DNA from: an uncultured Gammaproteobacteria bacterium
GTDB lineage: Bacteria > Pseudomonadota > Gammaproteobacteria > Poriferisulfidales > GCA-002705445
Direction: 5' to 3'
Length of the DNA stretch: 39,125 nucleotides
NCBI GenBank assembly: GCA_913042035.1
Contig: CAJWIN010000005.1
Span: 1 to 39,125, forward strand
Made by a program: the position numbers and the translations under genes. The notes below the pieces were generated by a model. The model was not told where the DNA came from. It ran no database searches and worked only from the letters and a program-made list of their open reading frames with translations. This document shows positions 18,766 through 27,115 of the stretch, piece by piece (the stretch's first letter is position 1; each line of letters starts with the position of its first letter).

Positions 18766-19335
18766 TTAATTTTTAACTCTCAAGGAATATTCTTTGGATC
18801 TTGTATCAACTTTTATAGTATCACCTTGATTTACAAACAATGGCACTTGAATTGTTACACCTGTTTCAAGTTGTGCTGGCTTTGTAGCTTTAGACGTAGT
18901 ATCGCCTTTTAATCCTGGCTCAGTGTGCTCAACAACTAACTCTACAAATATAGGTAATTCTATTCCAATTGGATCTCCATTAAAAAAAGTTATAGAACAT
19001 ATTTCCTGCCCTTTTAGCCAAGCAGAGTTATCTCCTAGTACTTCATGATTTAGAGAAATTTGCTCAAAACTTTCCGTATTCATAAAAAAATAACTCGTGT
19101 CATCACTATAAAGGTATTGCATCTCAGAAACTTGGATATCTGCAGAATCTAAACTTTCTCCAATCTTTAGGGTCTTTTCAATTATTCTGCCATTACCAAG
19201 ATTTTTTAGCTTTATCTTGCTAAAAGCTTGTCCTTTGCCAGGCTTATGAAATGAGTTTTCAATTATTTCATATGGATCATTATTGATTAAAACCTTTAGA
19301 CCATTTTTAATATTACTAGTACTATAATTTGACAT
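18766..19335 (-). CDS. efp: Translation elongation factor P
   Basis: The protein (189 aa, three beta-barrel domains) binds between the P and E sites of stalled ribosomes and promotes peptide-bond formation at polyproline stretches. The modifiable lysine is Lys34 in HKPGKGQAF, the same position as the lysine that EpmA/EpmB beta-lysylate in E. coli. No modification genes are in the window. The C-terminal domain ends TIKVDTRSKEYSLRV, close to the family ending. It follows htpX by 7 bases on the same strand. Confidence 0.96.
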   Translation of the reverse strand: MSNYSTSNIKNGLKVLINNDPYEIIENSFHKPGKGQAFSKIKLKNLGNGRIIEKTLKIGESLDSADIQVSEMQYLYSDDTSYFFMNTESFEQISLNHEVLGDNSAWLKGQEICSITFFNGDPIGIELPIFVELVVEHTEPGLKGDTTSKATKPAQLETGVTIQVPLFVNQGDTIKVDTRSKEYSLRVKN

Positions 19336-19342
19336 ATGAAAA

Positions 19343-20224
19343 TTAACCGTTCATTAATATTGATTCAATTCTAGATTCTATAGAGGGGTGACTGCTAAAC
19401 AAGCTTCTATAATTTTTTTCTCTTTTACCAGATATACCAAAAGCAGCCATTTGATCAGGTAAATTTTGCTGAGATTTAGTTGATAAAGTTTTTAAAGCAG
19501 ATATCATTTTATTTGAGCCAACAAGTTTCGAAGCTGAAAGATCTGCAGCGTATTCTCTTTTTCTTGAAAACCACATAACTATAATACTTGCAAGAATAGA
19601 CAAAAGTATTTGCGCGATTATGCTTGTTATGTAATACGCTGGACCATGCCCTCTTTGAACTTTAAATATTACTCTATCAACAAAATGACCTATTATCCTT
19701 GAGAAAAAAATTACAAAAGTATTTATAATTCCTTGTATCAATGTCATTGTAACCATGTCGCCATTTTTAATATGAGCTATCTCATGGGCGATTACAGCTT
19801 CAATTTCATCTCTATTCATATGATTTATAAGAGCTGTACTTAAAGCAACCAGTGAGCTGTTCTTTGAGGCCCCAGTTGCAAACGCGTTCATTTGTTGCGA
19901 GTTAAAAATGCCAAATTCTGGAGTATTAATTTTAGCATTGGATGAAATATCTTTAATGGTTTGCAATAACCAAATTTCTGTTTCGTTTTTTGGGTTCTTT
20001 ATAATTTCAACACCCATAGTTTTCTTGGCTAGCCATTTCGACATTAGCAAAGATATAAATGACCCAGTAAATCCAATTAAAGCAGATATAATAAGTAATG
20101 AGTTGAGATTTAGATCTACGCCATTATCTTGAAGAACCCCTTCAATACCAAATAAGGACATGGTAATACTTAAAATTAAAAGTATTGCCATATTAGTTCC
20201 TAGAAAAAGTGCAATTCTCAACAT
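19343..20224 (-). CDS. htpX: Membrane zinc metalloprotease HtpX
   Basis: This 293-residue M48 protease of the inner membrane degrades misfolded membrane proteins, complementing FtsH. The zinc motif is HEIAH (His147, Glu148, His151), and a downstream glutamate is in SRKREYAADLSASKLVG. Four hydrophobic segments lie at about residues 4-24, 42-60, 160-178 and 196-218, as in E. coli HtpX. Length equals the E. coli protein. Its start faces the helicase gene with a 48-base gap holding AT-rich sequence and no clear promoter. Confidence 0.96.
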   Translation of the reverse strand: MLRIALFLGTNMAILLILSITMSLFGIEGVLQDNGVDLNLNSLLIISALIGFTGSFISLLMSKWLAKKTMGVEIIKNPKNETEIWLLQTIKDISSNAKINTPEFGIFNSQQMNAFATGASKNSSLVALSTALINHMNRDEIEAVIAHEIAHIKNGDMVTMTLIQGIINTFVIFFSRIIGHFVDRVIFKVQRGHGPAYYITSIIAQILLSILASIIVMWFSRKREYAADLSASKLVGSNKMISALKTLSTKSQQNLPDQMAAFGISGKREKNYRSLFSSHPSIESRIESILMNG

Positions 20225-20272
20225 AATAAAAAATTCTAATTTAATTATTAATATGTAATATTATCTTAATAT

Positions 20273-22696
20273 ATGAATATAAATAATTTTTTAGAACCTG
20301 GCAAGAGTACAAATGTTATTGCAGCCGCAGGAACAGGAAAAACGTGGTTTATAATATCAAAAATACTAAGACTTCTTCTTGAAGATATCGAACCAGACAA
20401 GATTACAGCAATAACATTTACAAAAAAAACAGCATCAGAAATGAGAAATAGGCTGAATAATAAAATAGAAGATTGGTCTAAAATGAATGAAGAAGAAATT
20501 AAATTACAGCTTAAAGAAATTGGAATTTATAAAAATAACAAACAGTACACAAAAAAGGCAAAAAGACTATTTTTAAAAATCCAATTAAATACAAAGGATA
20601 TAAGAATATCGACATTTGACTCATTTTTCTTAGAAATATTAGGCCAATTATATCTTGACAAAGATGTTCCAAGTAACGTTTATGAAAATAAACAATCAAC
20701 ACTAATATCAAAAGAAGTAGAAAAAAAAATGTTCAATGCAAAATTTATTAATAATAATTTACTTCTAAAAAAAAATATTGAATTTTTAACACAACACATT
20801 GGGAGTTATTTTAACACAAAAAAATCTATTACAGAGGTTATAGAAAAAAAACAATATTTTTTAGAAATTAACAAATCAATTAAAAATGAAAAAATAAAAA
20901 TTGAGGACAAAAATAAAAAAATTATTGCGCAAAAAGAAAAACTAATTAATTTTATTATTAATAATTTTGAAGATAATAAAAATTTAAAAGAAAATTATAA
21001 TAATTTTTTTGAAGTAATATCTTCTAATGAAATAAATATAGATAAAAAAGTATCGACTATAATAGATTTTTTCTTGACAAAAACCGACAGACTTCCAAGG
21101 AAAGCAATTATAAAATATTTTAATAAAATAAATGTTGATATTGATAACTTCGTTAGTCAAATATTTTTATATGAAGAGAAAATTTTTTTTGAAATACAAG
21201 AATCATGGAAAATTCTAGCTAGAAATTTCTTCAATGAATATCAATACTCTTTAGAAGACAAGAATCTTCAAGATTTTTCTGATAATACATGGTTATGCTA
21301 TAAAAAATTATCTTATCTAAATTTTGATAATTGGATTTTTTATAAAATTTCAAATTCTATTCATCATTTATTAATTGATGAATTTCAAGATACAAATTTT
21401 ATTCAATGGCAAATTATATCTTTGGTACTAAACTCTATGAATGATCTGGGTTCTAATAATAGTGTTACTATTGTTGGCGATTCTAAACAGTCAATTTACG
21501 GCTTTAGAGGATCAGAGCCAAGATTGTTTGACGTTTGCAGAGAATTTACAAAAAATAAATTTGATGCTGAAGAATTATTTTTAAATGAATCTAGAAGATC
21601 AACCAAAGAAATAATTAATTTTGTTAATAGTAAGTTTAATACAGAAAATAAATTCTTTACAAAAATTGATATGCGGGGCTGTGTTGAAGTTAATACTCTG
21701 GAGAAATACGAAGATATTGAAAATACAATCAACGAAGCTGATGTTATAGCTGAACAAATAGAAGAGATGGTTGCAACAAAAAATCTCAAATATAAAGATA
21801 TTATTATCTTAATCAGAAATAGAACACATCTTAGCGACATAGAAGATAGCTTAATAAAAAAATCAATACCCGTAACCACAGACAAAAAAGAATCACTACT
21901 AAGTAACCTTGAAATACAAGATTTATTTTATCTATTAAAGTACCTAATTCTAGATGAGCATAATCAATATGAATTGTTTTTACTATTAAAAAGTCCCATA
22001 TTTAATTTTAAAATAGAAGATATTCAAAAAATTAATGTAAAAGAATTTAGAGCACTTGAAAAATTTTTATTAAATAGCAAATACAAGGATGTCATTAAAA
22101 AATGGAAGAAGAAAATTGGAAAGGTGCCAATACATGACCTCATAGATATGATTTATCATGATATTGATATAATTAAATTATATGAATGTAGTAACTTATT
22201 AAAAAATAAAAATACTAAAGAAAATTTTTTAAAATTTTTGAATATGAGCTTGAATTTTAATAATGGGAGATTTATATCACCATTTCAATTCTTAAATCAT
22301 CTAGAAAAAACAAAAGATAAGGCAGACTCATATGAAAATTTAATGGAAAACTCAGTTAAAATAATGACTATACATTCTGCAAAAGGTTTAGAGTCTGAGG
22401 TAATATTTTTAGCACAGACGTATTTGCTTAATAGTAGAAAAAATAAAATAAAAATAGTTCCTGATTTTAATGATGATCTGTCTTGCAAGGATTTATATTT
22501 AAATATTCCAAAAATTTTCAAAAATAATTATTATATTGAAAATAATTTTTTATCTTATAATAGAAAAGAAATTTTAGAAGAAGATAACCTTTTTTACGTT
22601 GCTTGCACTAGAGCTAAAAAATTCTTAATAATAAATGGATTTGATGAAAAAAAATACAGTCAAAGTTGGTTTTCTAATTTTCTAATTTCTCAATAA
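20273..22696 (+). CDS. UvrD/REP-family helicase, RecB/AddA-like, without nuclease domain
   Basis: This is a superfamily 1A DNA helicase (807 aa). Motifs in order are Walker A AAAGTGKTW (17-25), ITFTKKTASEMRNRL (Ia), HHLLIDEFQDTNFIQWQ (II), VGDSKQSIYGFRGSEPRLF (III), NESRRSTKEIINF (IV), MTIHSAKGLESEVIFLA (V) and LFYVACTRAKKFLII (VI). The motif V and VI spellings and the long inserts match RecB and AddA (exonuclease V beta type) rather than UvrD or Rep. Those proteins are 1,100-1,200 residues and end in a PD-(D/E)XK nuclease. Here the protein stops about 25 residues after motif VI, so that domain is absent. No RecC, AddB or RecD partner is adjacent. The 3' end overlaps convergent dsbC by 23 bases. 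Confidence 0.92.
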   Translation: MNINNFLEPGKSTNVIAAAGTGKTWFIISKILRLLLEDIEPDKITAITFTKKTASEMRNRLNNKIEDWSKMNEEEIKLQLKEIGIYKNNKQYTKKAKRLFLKIQLNTKDIRISTFDSFFLEILGQLYLDKDVPSNVYENKQSTLISKEVEKKMFNAKFINNNLLLKKNIEFLTQHIGSYFNTKKSITEVIEKKQYFLEINKSIKNEKIKIEDKNKKIIAQKEKLINFIINNFEDNKNLKENYNNFFEVISSNEINIDKKVSTIIDFFLTKTDRLPRKAIIKYFNKINVDIDNFVSQIFLYEEKIFFEIQESWKILARNFFNEYQYSLEDKNLQDFSDNTWLCYKKLSYLNFDNWIFYKISNSIHHLLIDEFQDTNFIQWQIISLVLNSMNDLGSNNSVTIVGDSKQSIYGFRGSEPRLFDVCREFTKNKFDAEELFLNESRRSTKEIINFVNSKFNTENKFFTKIDMRGCVEVNTLEKYEDIENTINEADVIAEQIEEMVATKNLKYKDIIILIRNRTHLSDIEDSLIKKSIPVTTDKKESLLSNLEIQDLFYLLKYLILDEHNQYELFLLLKSPIFNFKIEDIQKINVKEFRALEKFLLNSKYKDVIKKWKKKIGKVPIHDLIDMIYHDIDIIKLYECSNLLKNKNTKENFLKFLNMSLNFNNGRFISPFQFLNHLEKTKDKADSYENLMENSVKIMTIHSAKGLESEVIFLAQTYLLNSRKNKIKIVPDFNDDLSCKDLYLNIPKIFKNNYYIENNFLSYNRKEILEEDNLFYVACTRAKKFLIINGFDEKKYSQSWFSNFLISQ

Positions 22697-23414
22697 TTTC
22701 CTTAGGTTTCTTGTAACCTAATATTAATGTTCCATCAGGCAAATATATTGTTGGCGTAGAACTTACTCCTAAACTGCTAATTATTTCCTGTTGTTCCTGT
22801 ATTGGATTATTACAATTACTTTTTGGAATTTTCTTTTTGTTATTTAGCAATGTAAAAGCTGAATTTCTGTTATTGGAGCACCACGCCGATATTACCTTTT
22901 CCTTTGAATCTTTTTTTCTTGTAAGGACTAAATATTTAACTTTTACTCCGCTTTTAATATAAATTGGAATATCTTTATGAAATTTTCTACAGTAAGGACA
23001 ATCTATATCTGTAACTACGCTTATAAATTTTTTGTTGCTATTTCCATAGACAAATAATGATTCATCTTTAATTTGATTTAATAAATTTTTCCTGCCTAGT
23101 GATGCTGATACTTCTGTTAAATTAGTAAAAACAAAAGATTTACCCTCTTTTTCCACTCTTTGCAAATTACCGCCTTCAAAAATATATTTACCGTCATAAG
23201 TTATATAGATAATTGCTCCTCCATAATGAATTTCATATATATTTTCTACTTCTGTTTTCCTAATCTTATCAAATTTTAGTGTTGGAAATACTTTGGTCAT
23301 TTTTTTTTCCAAAGCAAGTATTATCTCATCTGTAGAATTTGCAACTGAACTATTAAAAATAAAACAAAATAAAATGATAGTTACTTTTATTATGCTCTTG
23401 GATGGTTTTTGCAA
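22674..23414 (-). CDS. dsbC: Periplasmic thiol:disulfide isomerase DsbC
   Basis: The protein (246 aa) reshuffles wrong disulfides in periplasmic proteins and is kept reduced by DsbD. A signal peptide covers residues 1-27 (KPSKSIIK, hydrophobic core, SVANS). An N-terminal dimerisation domain follows, then the thioredoxin fold with active site CPYC (Cys139-Cys142). A second Cys pair, 179 and 201, matches the structural disulfide of DsbC, and the cis-proline is in STPTIYL. The active site reads CPYC, as in DsbG, where E. coli DsbC has CGYC. The start is TTG at 23414 inside xerD. No in-frame ATG exists nearby, and AAAGGAG lies 5 bases upstream, so the TTG is well supported. Confidence 0.92.
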   Translation of the reverse strand: MQKPSKSIIKVTIILFCFIFNSSVANSTDEIILALEKKMTKVFPTLKFDKIRKTEVENIYEIHYGGAIIYITYDGKYIFEGGNLQRVEKEGKSFVFTNLTEVSASLGRKNLLNQIKDESLFVYGNSNKKFISVVTDIDCPYCRKFHKDIPIYIKSGVKVKYLVLTRKKDSKEKVISAWCSNNRNSAFTLLNNKKKIPKSNCNNPIQEQQEIISSLGVSSTPTIYLPDGTLILGYKKPKEIIEKLEN

Positions 23415-24289
23415 TGAAGCTCCTTTAATTCATTTTTTGCAACATGAGTATATAATTGAGTAGTAGAAAGATCACTATGTCCTAATAACAACTGAACAAC
23501 TCTTAGATCAGCACCGTTATTGATCATGTGTGTTGCAAATGCATGTCTTAATGTATGAGGTGATAAATGATCATTAATACCAACTTTTTTAGAATATTTT
23601 TTTAATATATGCCAAAAAGAATGCCGGGTCATCTCGCCTCCTCTATTACTTAAAAAAAGAGAATCAGATTTTTTTTGTCTTGTAAAATCAGACCTATAGT
23701 TTTCTATGTACGTTTTTAGAAATGTGAGTGCATAATCATTAATAGGAATTATTCTCTCTTTTTTTCCTTTGCCCATCACTCTTAAAAAGTTGCTCTCCAT
23801 TACAACTTGCGATAATTTTAATGTTACAAGCTCTGATACTCTTAAGCCACATGCATATAAAATTTCAAGCATTGCTTTATCTCTGGAACCAAATCGATTT
23901 CTAGTGTCAGGAGCATTTAATAATCTATCAACACTTTCAGTATCGATAGTGTGAGGCAAGGACTTCACGTTCCTTGGGCTCTCGATATCCTCGGTAGGAT
24001 TTTTTTTAATAATATTTCTGCTAACCAAAAATAGATAAAATTTCTTTAAAGACGAGATAAGTCTCATATTACTTCTTGAGGATATTCCTTTTGAAAATCT
24101 ATCTGATATGAAGGAATTAATATCAGACTGTTCTGTGGAGACAAGTTCTTTTTTATTTTTACGAAGAAACAATAGAAAACTTTTTATATCGTGCTCGTAT
24201 GATATCAAAGTATTTTTTGATAAGCCTTGTTCAGACCAAATGCTGTCTAAAAAGCTATTTAAATAATCATTGTTCAATGTATTTTTCAT
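23390..24289 (-). CDS. xerD: Tyrosine recombinase XerD
   Basis: The recombinase (299 aa) resolves chromosome dimers at dif together with XerC under FtsK control. It has the N-terminal SAM-like domain (SIWSEQGLSKNTLISYEHD). The catalytic domain contains Arg in YACGLRVSELV, Lys in GKGKKERIIPI, HTLRHAFATHMI, LLGHSDLSTTQLYTH with its His, and the Tyr nucleophile. The HxLRHxFATH block and length are those of XerC/XerD. XerD is chosen over XerC because dsbC follows, as in E. coli xerD-dsbC. Its end overlaps dsbC by 25 bases. Confidence 0.95.
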   Translation of the reverse strand: MKNTLNNDYLNSFLDSIWSEQGLSKNTLISYEHDIKSFLLFLRKNKKELVSTEQSDINSFISDRFSKGISSRSNMRLISSLKKFYLFLVSRNIIKKNPTEDIESPRNVKSLPHTIDTESVDRLLNAPDTRNRFGSRDKAMLEILYACGLRVSELVTLKLSQVVMESNFLRVMGKGKKERIIPINDYALTFLKTYIENYRSDFTRQKKSDSLFLSNRGGEMTRHSFWHILKKYSKKVGINDHLSPHTLRHAFATHMINNGADLRVVQLLLGHSDLSTTQLYTHVAKNELKELHCKNHPRA

Positions 24290-24323
24290 GATTCTGATAA
24301 TATAATAAAGTAATTACAAATCT

Positions 24324-24336
24324 ATTACAATGAGGC
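24324..24336 (+). promoter_or_regulatory. Leader motif ATTACAATGAGGC of the RDD gene
   Basis: This is an exact 13-base copy of the motif upstream of pepA. GAGG is 7 bases before the RDD ATG, a good ribosome-binding distance. A TATAAT lies further upstream at 24301-24306 and is the better -10 candidate. Confidence 0.4.
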
Positions 24337-24342
24337 AAAATT

Positions 24343-24744
24343 ATGAATTATGTAACAATTTGGAGAAGATCGGCCTCAATTTTGTACGATTCACTATTAG
24401 TATTGGCAATACTAATAATTATGTCCATACCTTTTTTTAGTTTTAATTTAGAAGAAAACTTTTCTCTTAAAATAATTGTACAAATTTACTACTATTTAAT
24501 AACTCAATATTTTTTTGTTTGGTTTTGGGTGAATAATGAAGGTACTCTTGGAATGAAAACATGGAAAATAAAGATAGTTAGTGAAGACGGAAATAAAATA
24601 ACTTATAAAGAAGCAATAATTAGATTTAATACTGCGATTCTTTCATTTATTTTTTTTGGCTTAGGCTTTTTAATATCTTTTTTAAGAAAAGACAAAAAAT
24701 GTTTACATGATTTTATTTCAAAAACAGTTTTAGTAAAACTTTAG
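24343..24744 (+). CDS. RDD family membrane protein
   Basis: This small integral membrane protein (133 aa) has an RDD domain. The N-terminal RRSASILYDSLLV gives the Arg-Asp pattern of the first span (residues 8-30), with a second span near 42-62. A LGMKTWKIKIVSEDG beta-rich loop leads to a last span (about 88-108) and LHDFISKTVLV. The family function is unsettled. A partner near lptFG and pepA is common in gammaproteobacteria. GAGG lies 7 bases before the ATG. The last 32 bases overlap the end of convergent lptG. Confidence 0.88.
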   Translation: MNYVTIWRRSASILYDSLLVLAILIIMSIPFFSFNLEENFSLKIIVQIYYYLITQYFFVWFWVNNEGTLGMKTWKIKIVSEDGNKITYKEAIIRFNTAILSFIFFGLGFLISFLRKDKKCLHDFISKTVLVKL

Positions 24745-25807
24745 ATCCATAAAATCGCTTAATAATATATAAACTTAAGCCTAATAAGATGAACACTGGT
24801 AAAAAAGATCCTAAAAAAGGCGGCATATCTATAATTATAGATAATTTATTTATTGTTTGGTTAAATATAAACAAAGCTACACCAACTAAAATTCCTATAA
24901 ATATTCTTTGCCCAAAGCTTGCTGATCTTATGCTTGAATGCACAAAAGGCGTTGTAAGTAAAAACATTATTAAGCATGATAGGGGAATCGAAAATTTGGA
25001 CCAGAATGCTAATTGATACCTTTTAGATTCCATCGAGTTATCCTCTAAATATTGTATATATTTTCTAAGTTGCAAAGAACTCATTTGATCTGGTTTAATT
25101 ACCATAATATCAAATAAATCTAAGTCTATGAACTCCTCGAAGCTAGAATTTTTTTCATTTTTTATTATTATATTTTTATTTTCAAAATTTGTTGATGTAG
25201 TATTTTTCATATTCCATTTACCATCAACATAATTTCCTTCTTCAGAAAATAATGACTCTATTAGTTGTTGCTTTTTATTAAACCTATATATTGAGATTTC
25301 TTGAACAATATTATTTGGATACACTTTGCCAATATGAATAAAGCTACTTTTATTTTTTATCCAAATTCCATCTGTATTTTTCATGCTAAGCCGTGTTGAC
25401 TCACTTAGATTCTTAATATTATTTGCAATTTGCTGCCCCTGTGGTGCTATAAATTCACCTAACATAAAAGTTAATAAAACTATTAATGCTCCAGCTTTGA
25501 GAGTAATTTTTATAATTCTAGATAACGAAAGGCCTGATGATTTTGCAGCATTTAATTCATTTGTGCTTGATAATTTACTTAAACCTATGAGGCTACCCAT
25601 TAATGTTGCAATTGGTAAAACTTCGTATATGTTCTGAGGTATATTTAAAAATACATATAAAAAAGCTAAAGTTAGAGAATAACCATCATTAACTTTTTTT
25701 ATTTCATCCACCAAGTCTAAAACTCCTACTACCACCACAAGAACACCTAAAACAGAAAATATTGAAAGTAATATTTGTTTTGCAATATATTTGTCTAAAA
25801 TTTTCAT
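24713..25807 (-). CDS. lptG: LPS export permease LptG
   Basis: One of the two transmembrane subunits (364 aa) of the LptB2FG transporter that lifts LPS from the inner membrane to the LptC-A-D bridge. It begins MKILDKYIAKQILLSIF, the usual LptG opening. Three N-terminal spans follow (up to about residue 120), then a periplasmic beta-jellyroll (about 130-260) and three C-terminal spans. EVLPIATLMGSLIGLSKLSSTNELNAAKSSGLS holds the coupling-helix region that contacts LptB. Its start overlaps the lptF stop by 4 bases. Confidence 0.95.
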   Translation of the reverse strand: MKILDKYIAKQILLSIFSVLGVLVVVVGVLDLVDEIKKVNDGYSLTLAFLYVFLNIPQNIYEVLPIATLMGSLIGLSKLSSTNELNAAKSSGLSLSRIIKITLKAGALIVLLTFMLGEFIAPQGQQIANNIKNLSESTRLSMKNTDGIWIKNKSSFIHIGKVYPNNIVQEISIYRFNKKQQLIESLFSEEGNYVDGKWNMKNTTSTNFENKNIIIKNEKNSSFEEFIDLDLFDIMVIKPDQMSSLQLRKYIQYLEDNSMESKRYQLAFWSKFSIPLSCLIMFLLTTPFVHSSIRSASFGQRIFIGILVGVALFIFNQTINKLSIIIDMPPFLGSFLPVFILLGLSLYIIKRFYGSKVLLKLFLK

Positions 25808-26955
25808 AAACTATTTTTGTAATTTTTTAGTTTTTTAACAGCATACACATATAAATTAATTTGCTTTTTCTTCAAAGAATATAATCCATAGCATAATATT
25901 GCGGCAAATATGTGTACCCACCATGAGCCAATAAAAGAAAATAAATAAGATTCCTTTTGAATCTGATTAATTGAAATTATAACTAAATTAGAATACAAAA
26001 AATAAATAATTATTGAAGATAACAAATTAGAATATTTATTTTGCCTCGGAGCTACATCTCCAAAAATAAATGCAAATAATATCAAGATAACAACAGATAT
26101 TGGTGCAAAAAGCCTCCATTGTATCTCAGCAGAGGACAAAGCTTTATTTTGGTCTAATATTAAATCGAATATATTTTTCATTCTATAATTAAGAGAAAAA
26201 TCAGGCGAAGTATTAAGAAGCTTTATTTCATGAACATCATATTTCATTACCTGAAAATTACCTGTTCCTGGAGTGCCAGTGTATCTTTGTCCGTTTTTTA
26301 AAACCAAGCTTCTTACACCTTCATCTAAAAACTCATTTCCTTCTTCTGCAGTCTCAATAGATATTTTATTATTTTCCGAACTCTTTATAAAAATTTTTTT
26401 AGAGATATCATTTTCTATTTCTTCAACGAAGATTATCCAATTTTTATCTTTCATTTGAATAAACTTTCCTGGTGACTGTAATCCAATTTCAGAAGTTGTA
26501 GCCGCCTCAATTTTCTTTTTTTGAATTTCTGTTACTAAATATGGTGAAACAAAAATATTAAGAACAAAAATTATTAGAAATGATGGCACTGCCGTAATAT
26601 AAAATATTTTTGTAAAAATAGATCTATAATTTCCTGAAGCTTTTAATGCAAAAATCTCGCTATCTCTATAAAATCGAGATAATGAGATGACTATGCTTAT
26701 CATCAATGCAAATGGAAGAAGCAAAATAACTGACTTTGAAGTACTAAGAAATAAAATTGAAAAAATCATTTCTATTTCAAATCGTCCATCTACCACATAT
26801 TCTAAAAGTCTTACAAATAACCGACCTAATATGACTAATACTAAAACAGAAATTACCGAAAAAAATGATAATATAAAGCTCTTTAGTATATACTTATCTA
26901 TGATTGATAATCTCTTAAATTTAACAGGATTTAATATCTTTGCTTTTGGAGACAT
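25804..26955 (-). CDS. lptF: LPS export permease LptF
   Basis: The second permease subunit of LptB2FG. RLSIIDKYILKSFILSFF leads into the first span, with SKSVILLLPFALMISIVISLSRFYRDSEIFALKASG as the LptB-contact helix region. A periplasmic domain (LQSPGKFIQMKDKNWIIFVEE) and three terminal spans complete it. The ORF track extends to a TTG at 27090, with an ATG at 27084. I prefer the ATG at 26955 (383 aa), because AAGG stands 7 bases upstream and the length fits the family (about 366). The extra 43-45 residues look protein-like and stop-free, so an extended form cannot be excluded. Confidence 0.9.
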   Translation of the reverse strand: MSPKAKILNPVKFKRLSIIDKYILKSFILSFFSVISVLVLVILGRLFVRLLEYVVDGRFEIEMIFSILFLSTSKSVILLLPFALMISIVISLSRFYRDSEIFALKASGNYRSIFTKIFYITAVPSFLIIFVLNIFVSPYLVTEIQKKKIEAATTSEIGLQSPGKFIQMKDKNWIIFVEEIENDISKKIFIKSSENNKISIETAEEGNEFLDEGVRSLVLKNGQRYTGTPGTGNFQVMKYDVHEIKLLNTSPDFSLNYRMKNIFDLILDQNKALSSAEIQWRLFAPISVVILILFAFIFGDVAPRQNKYSNLLSSIIIYFLYSNLVIISINQIQKESYLFSFIGSWWVHIFAAILCYGLYSLKKKQINLYVYAVKKLKNYKNSL

Positions 26956-27092
26956 TTTAAAACCTTGAGTTTTTTTTATACAGAATTTGATTAATCTTCT
27001 AAGTGGGACAAATTTTGACTTTTGTATAATGTAATTATCCAACCATTTTTCTTTAATTTTGGTATATTTAGAGTTATTTTTCATAATCAATA

Positions 27093-27105
27093 ATTACAAT
27101 GAGGC
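27093..27105 (+). promoter_or_regulatory. pepA: Leader motif ATTACAATGAGGC of pepA (promoter/RBS candidate)
   Basis: The 13 bases ATTACAATGAGGC contain a -10-like TACAAT followed at once by GAGG, a ribosome-binding site 12 bases before the pepA ATG. The identical 13 bases occur upstream of the RDD gene (24324-24336). Whether TACAAT acts as a promoter is uncertain. Confidence 0.4.
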
Positions 27106-27115
27106 TATAAAAATT

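Noticed and set aside
21496-21885. 129-residue minus-strand ORF inside the helicase gene
   Set aside because: Antisense to helicase motifs III and IV, with a serine/leucine-rich low-complexity translation and no ribosome site considered convincing.
23390-24289. XerD-like gene as a mobile-element integrase
   Set aside because: Length, motifs and the xerD-dsbC order fit the housekeeping recombinase, and no attachment repeats or phage genes are nearby.
27059-27115. Upstream extension of pepA in the ORF track
   Set aside because: The extra 19 residues have no family counterpart, and the ATG at 27116 with upstream GAGG gives the normal length.
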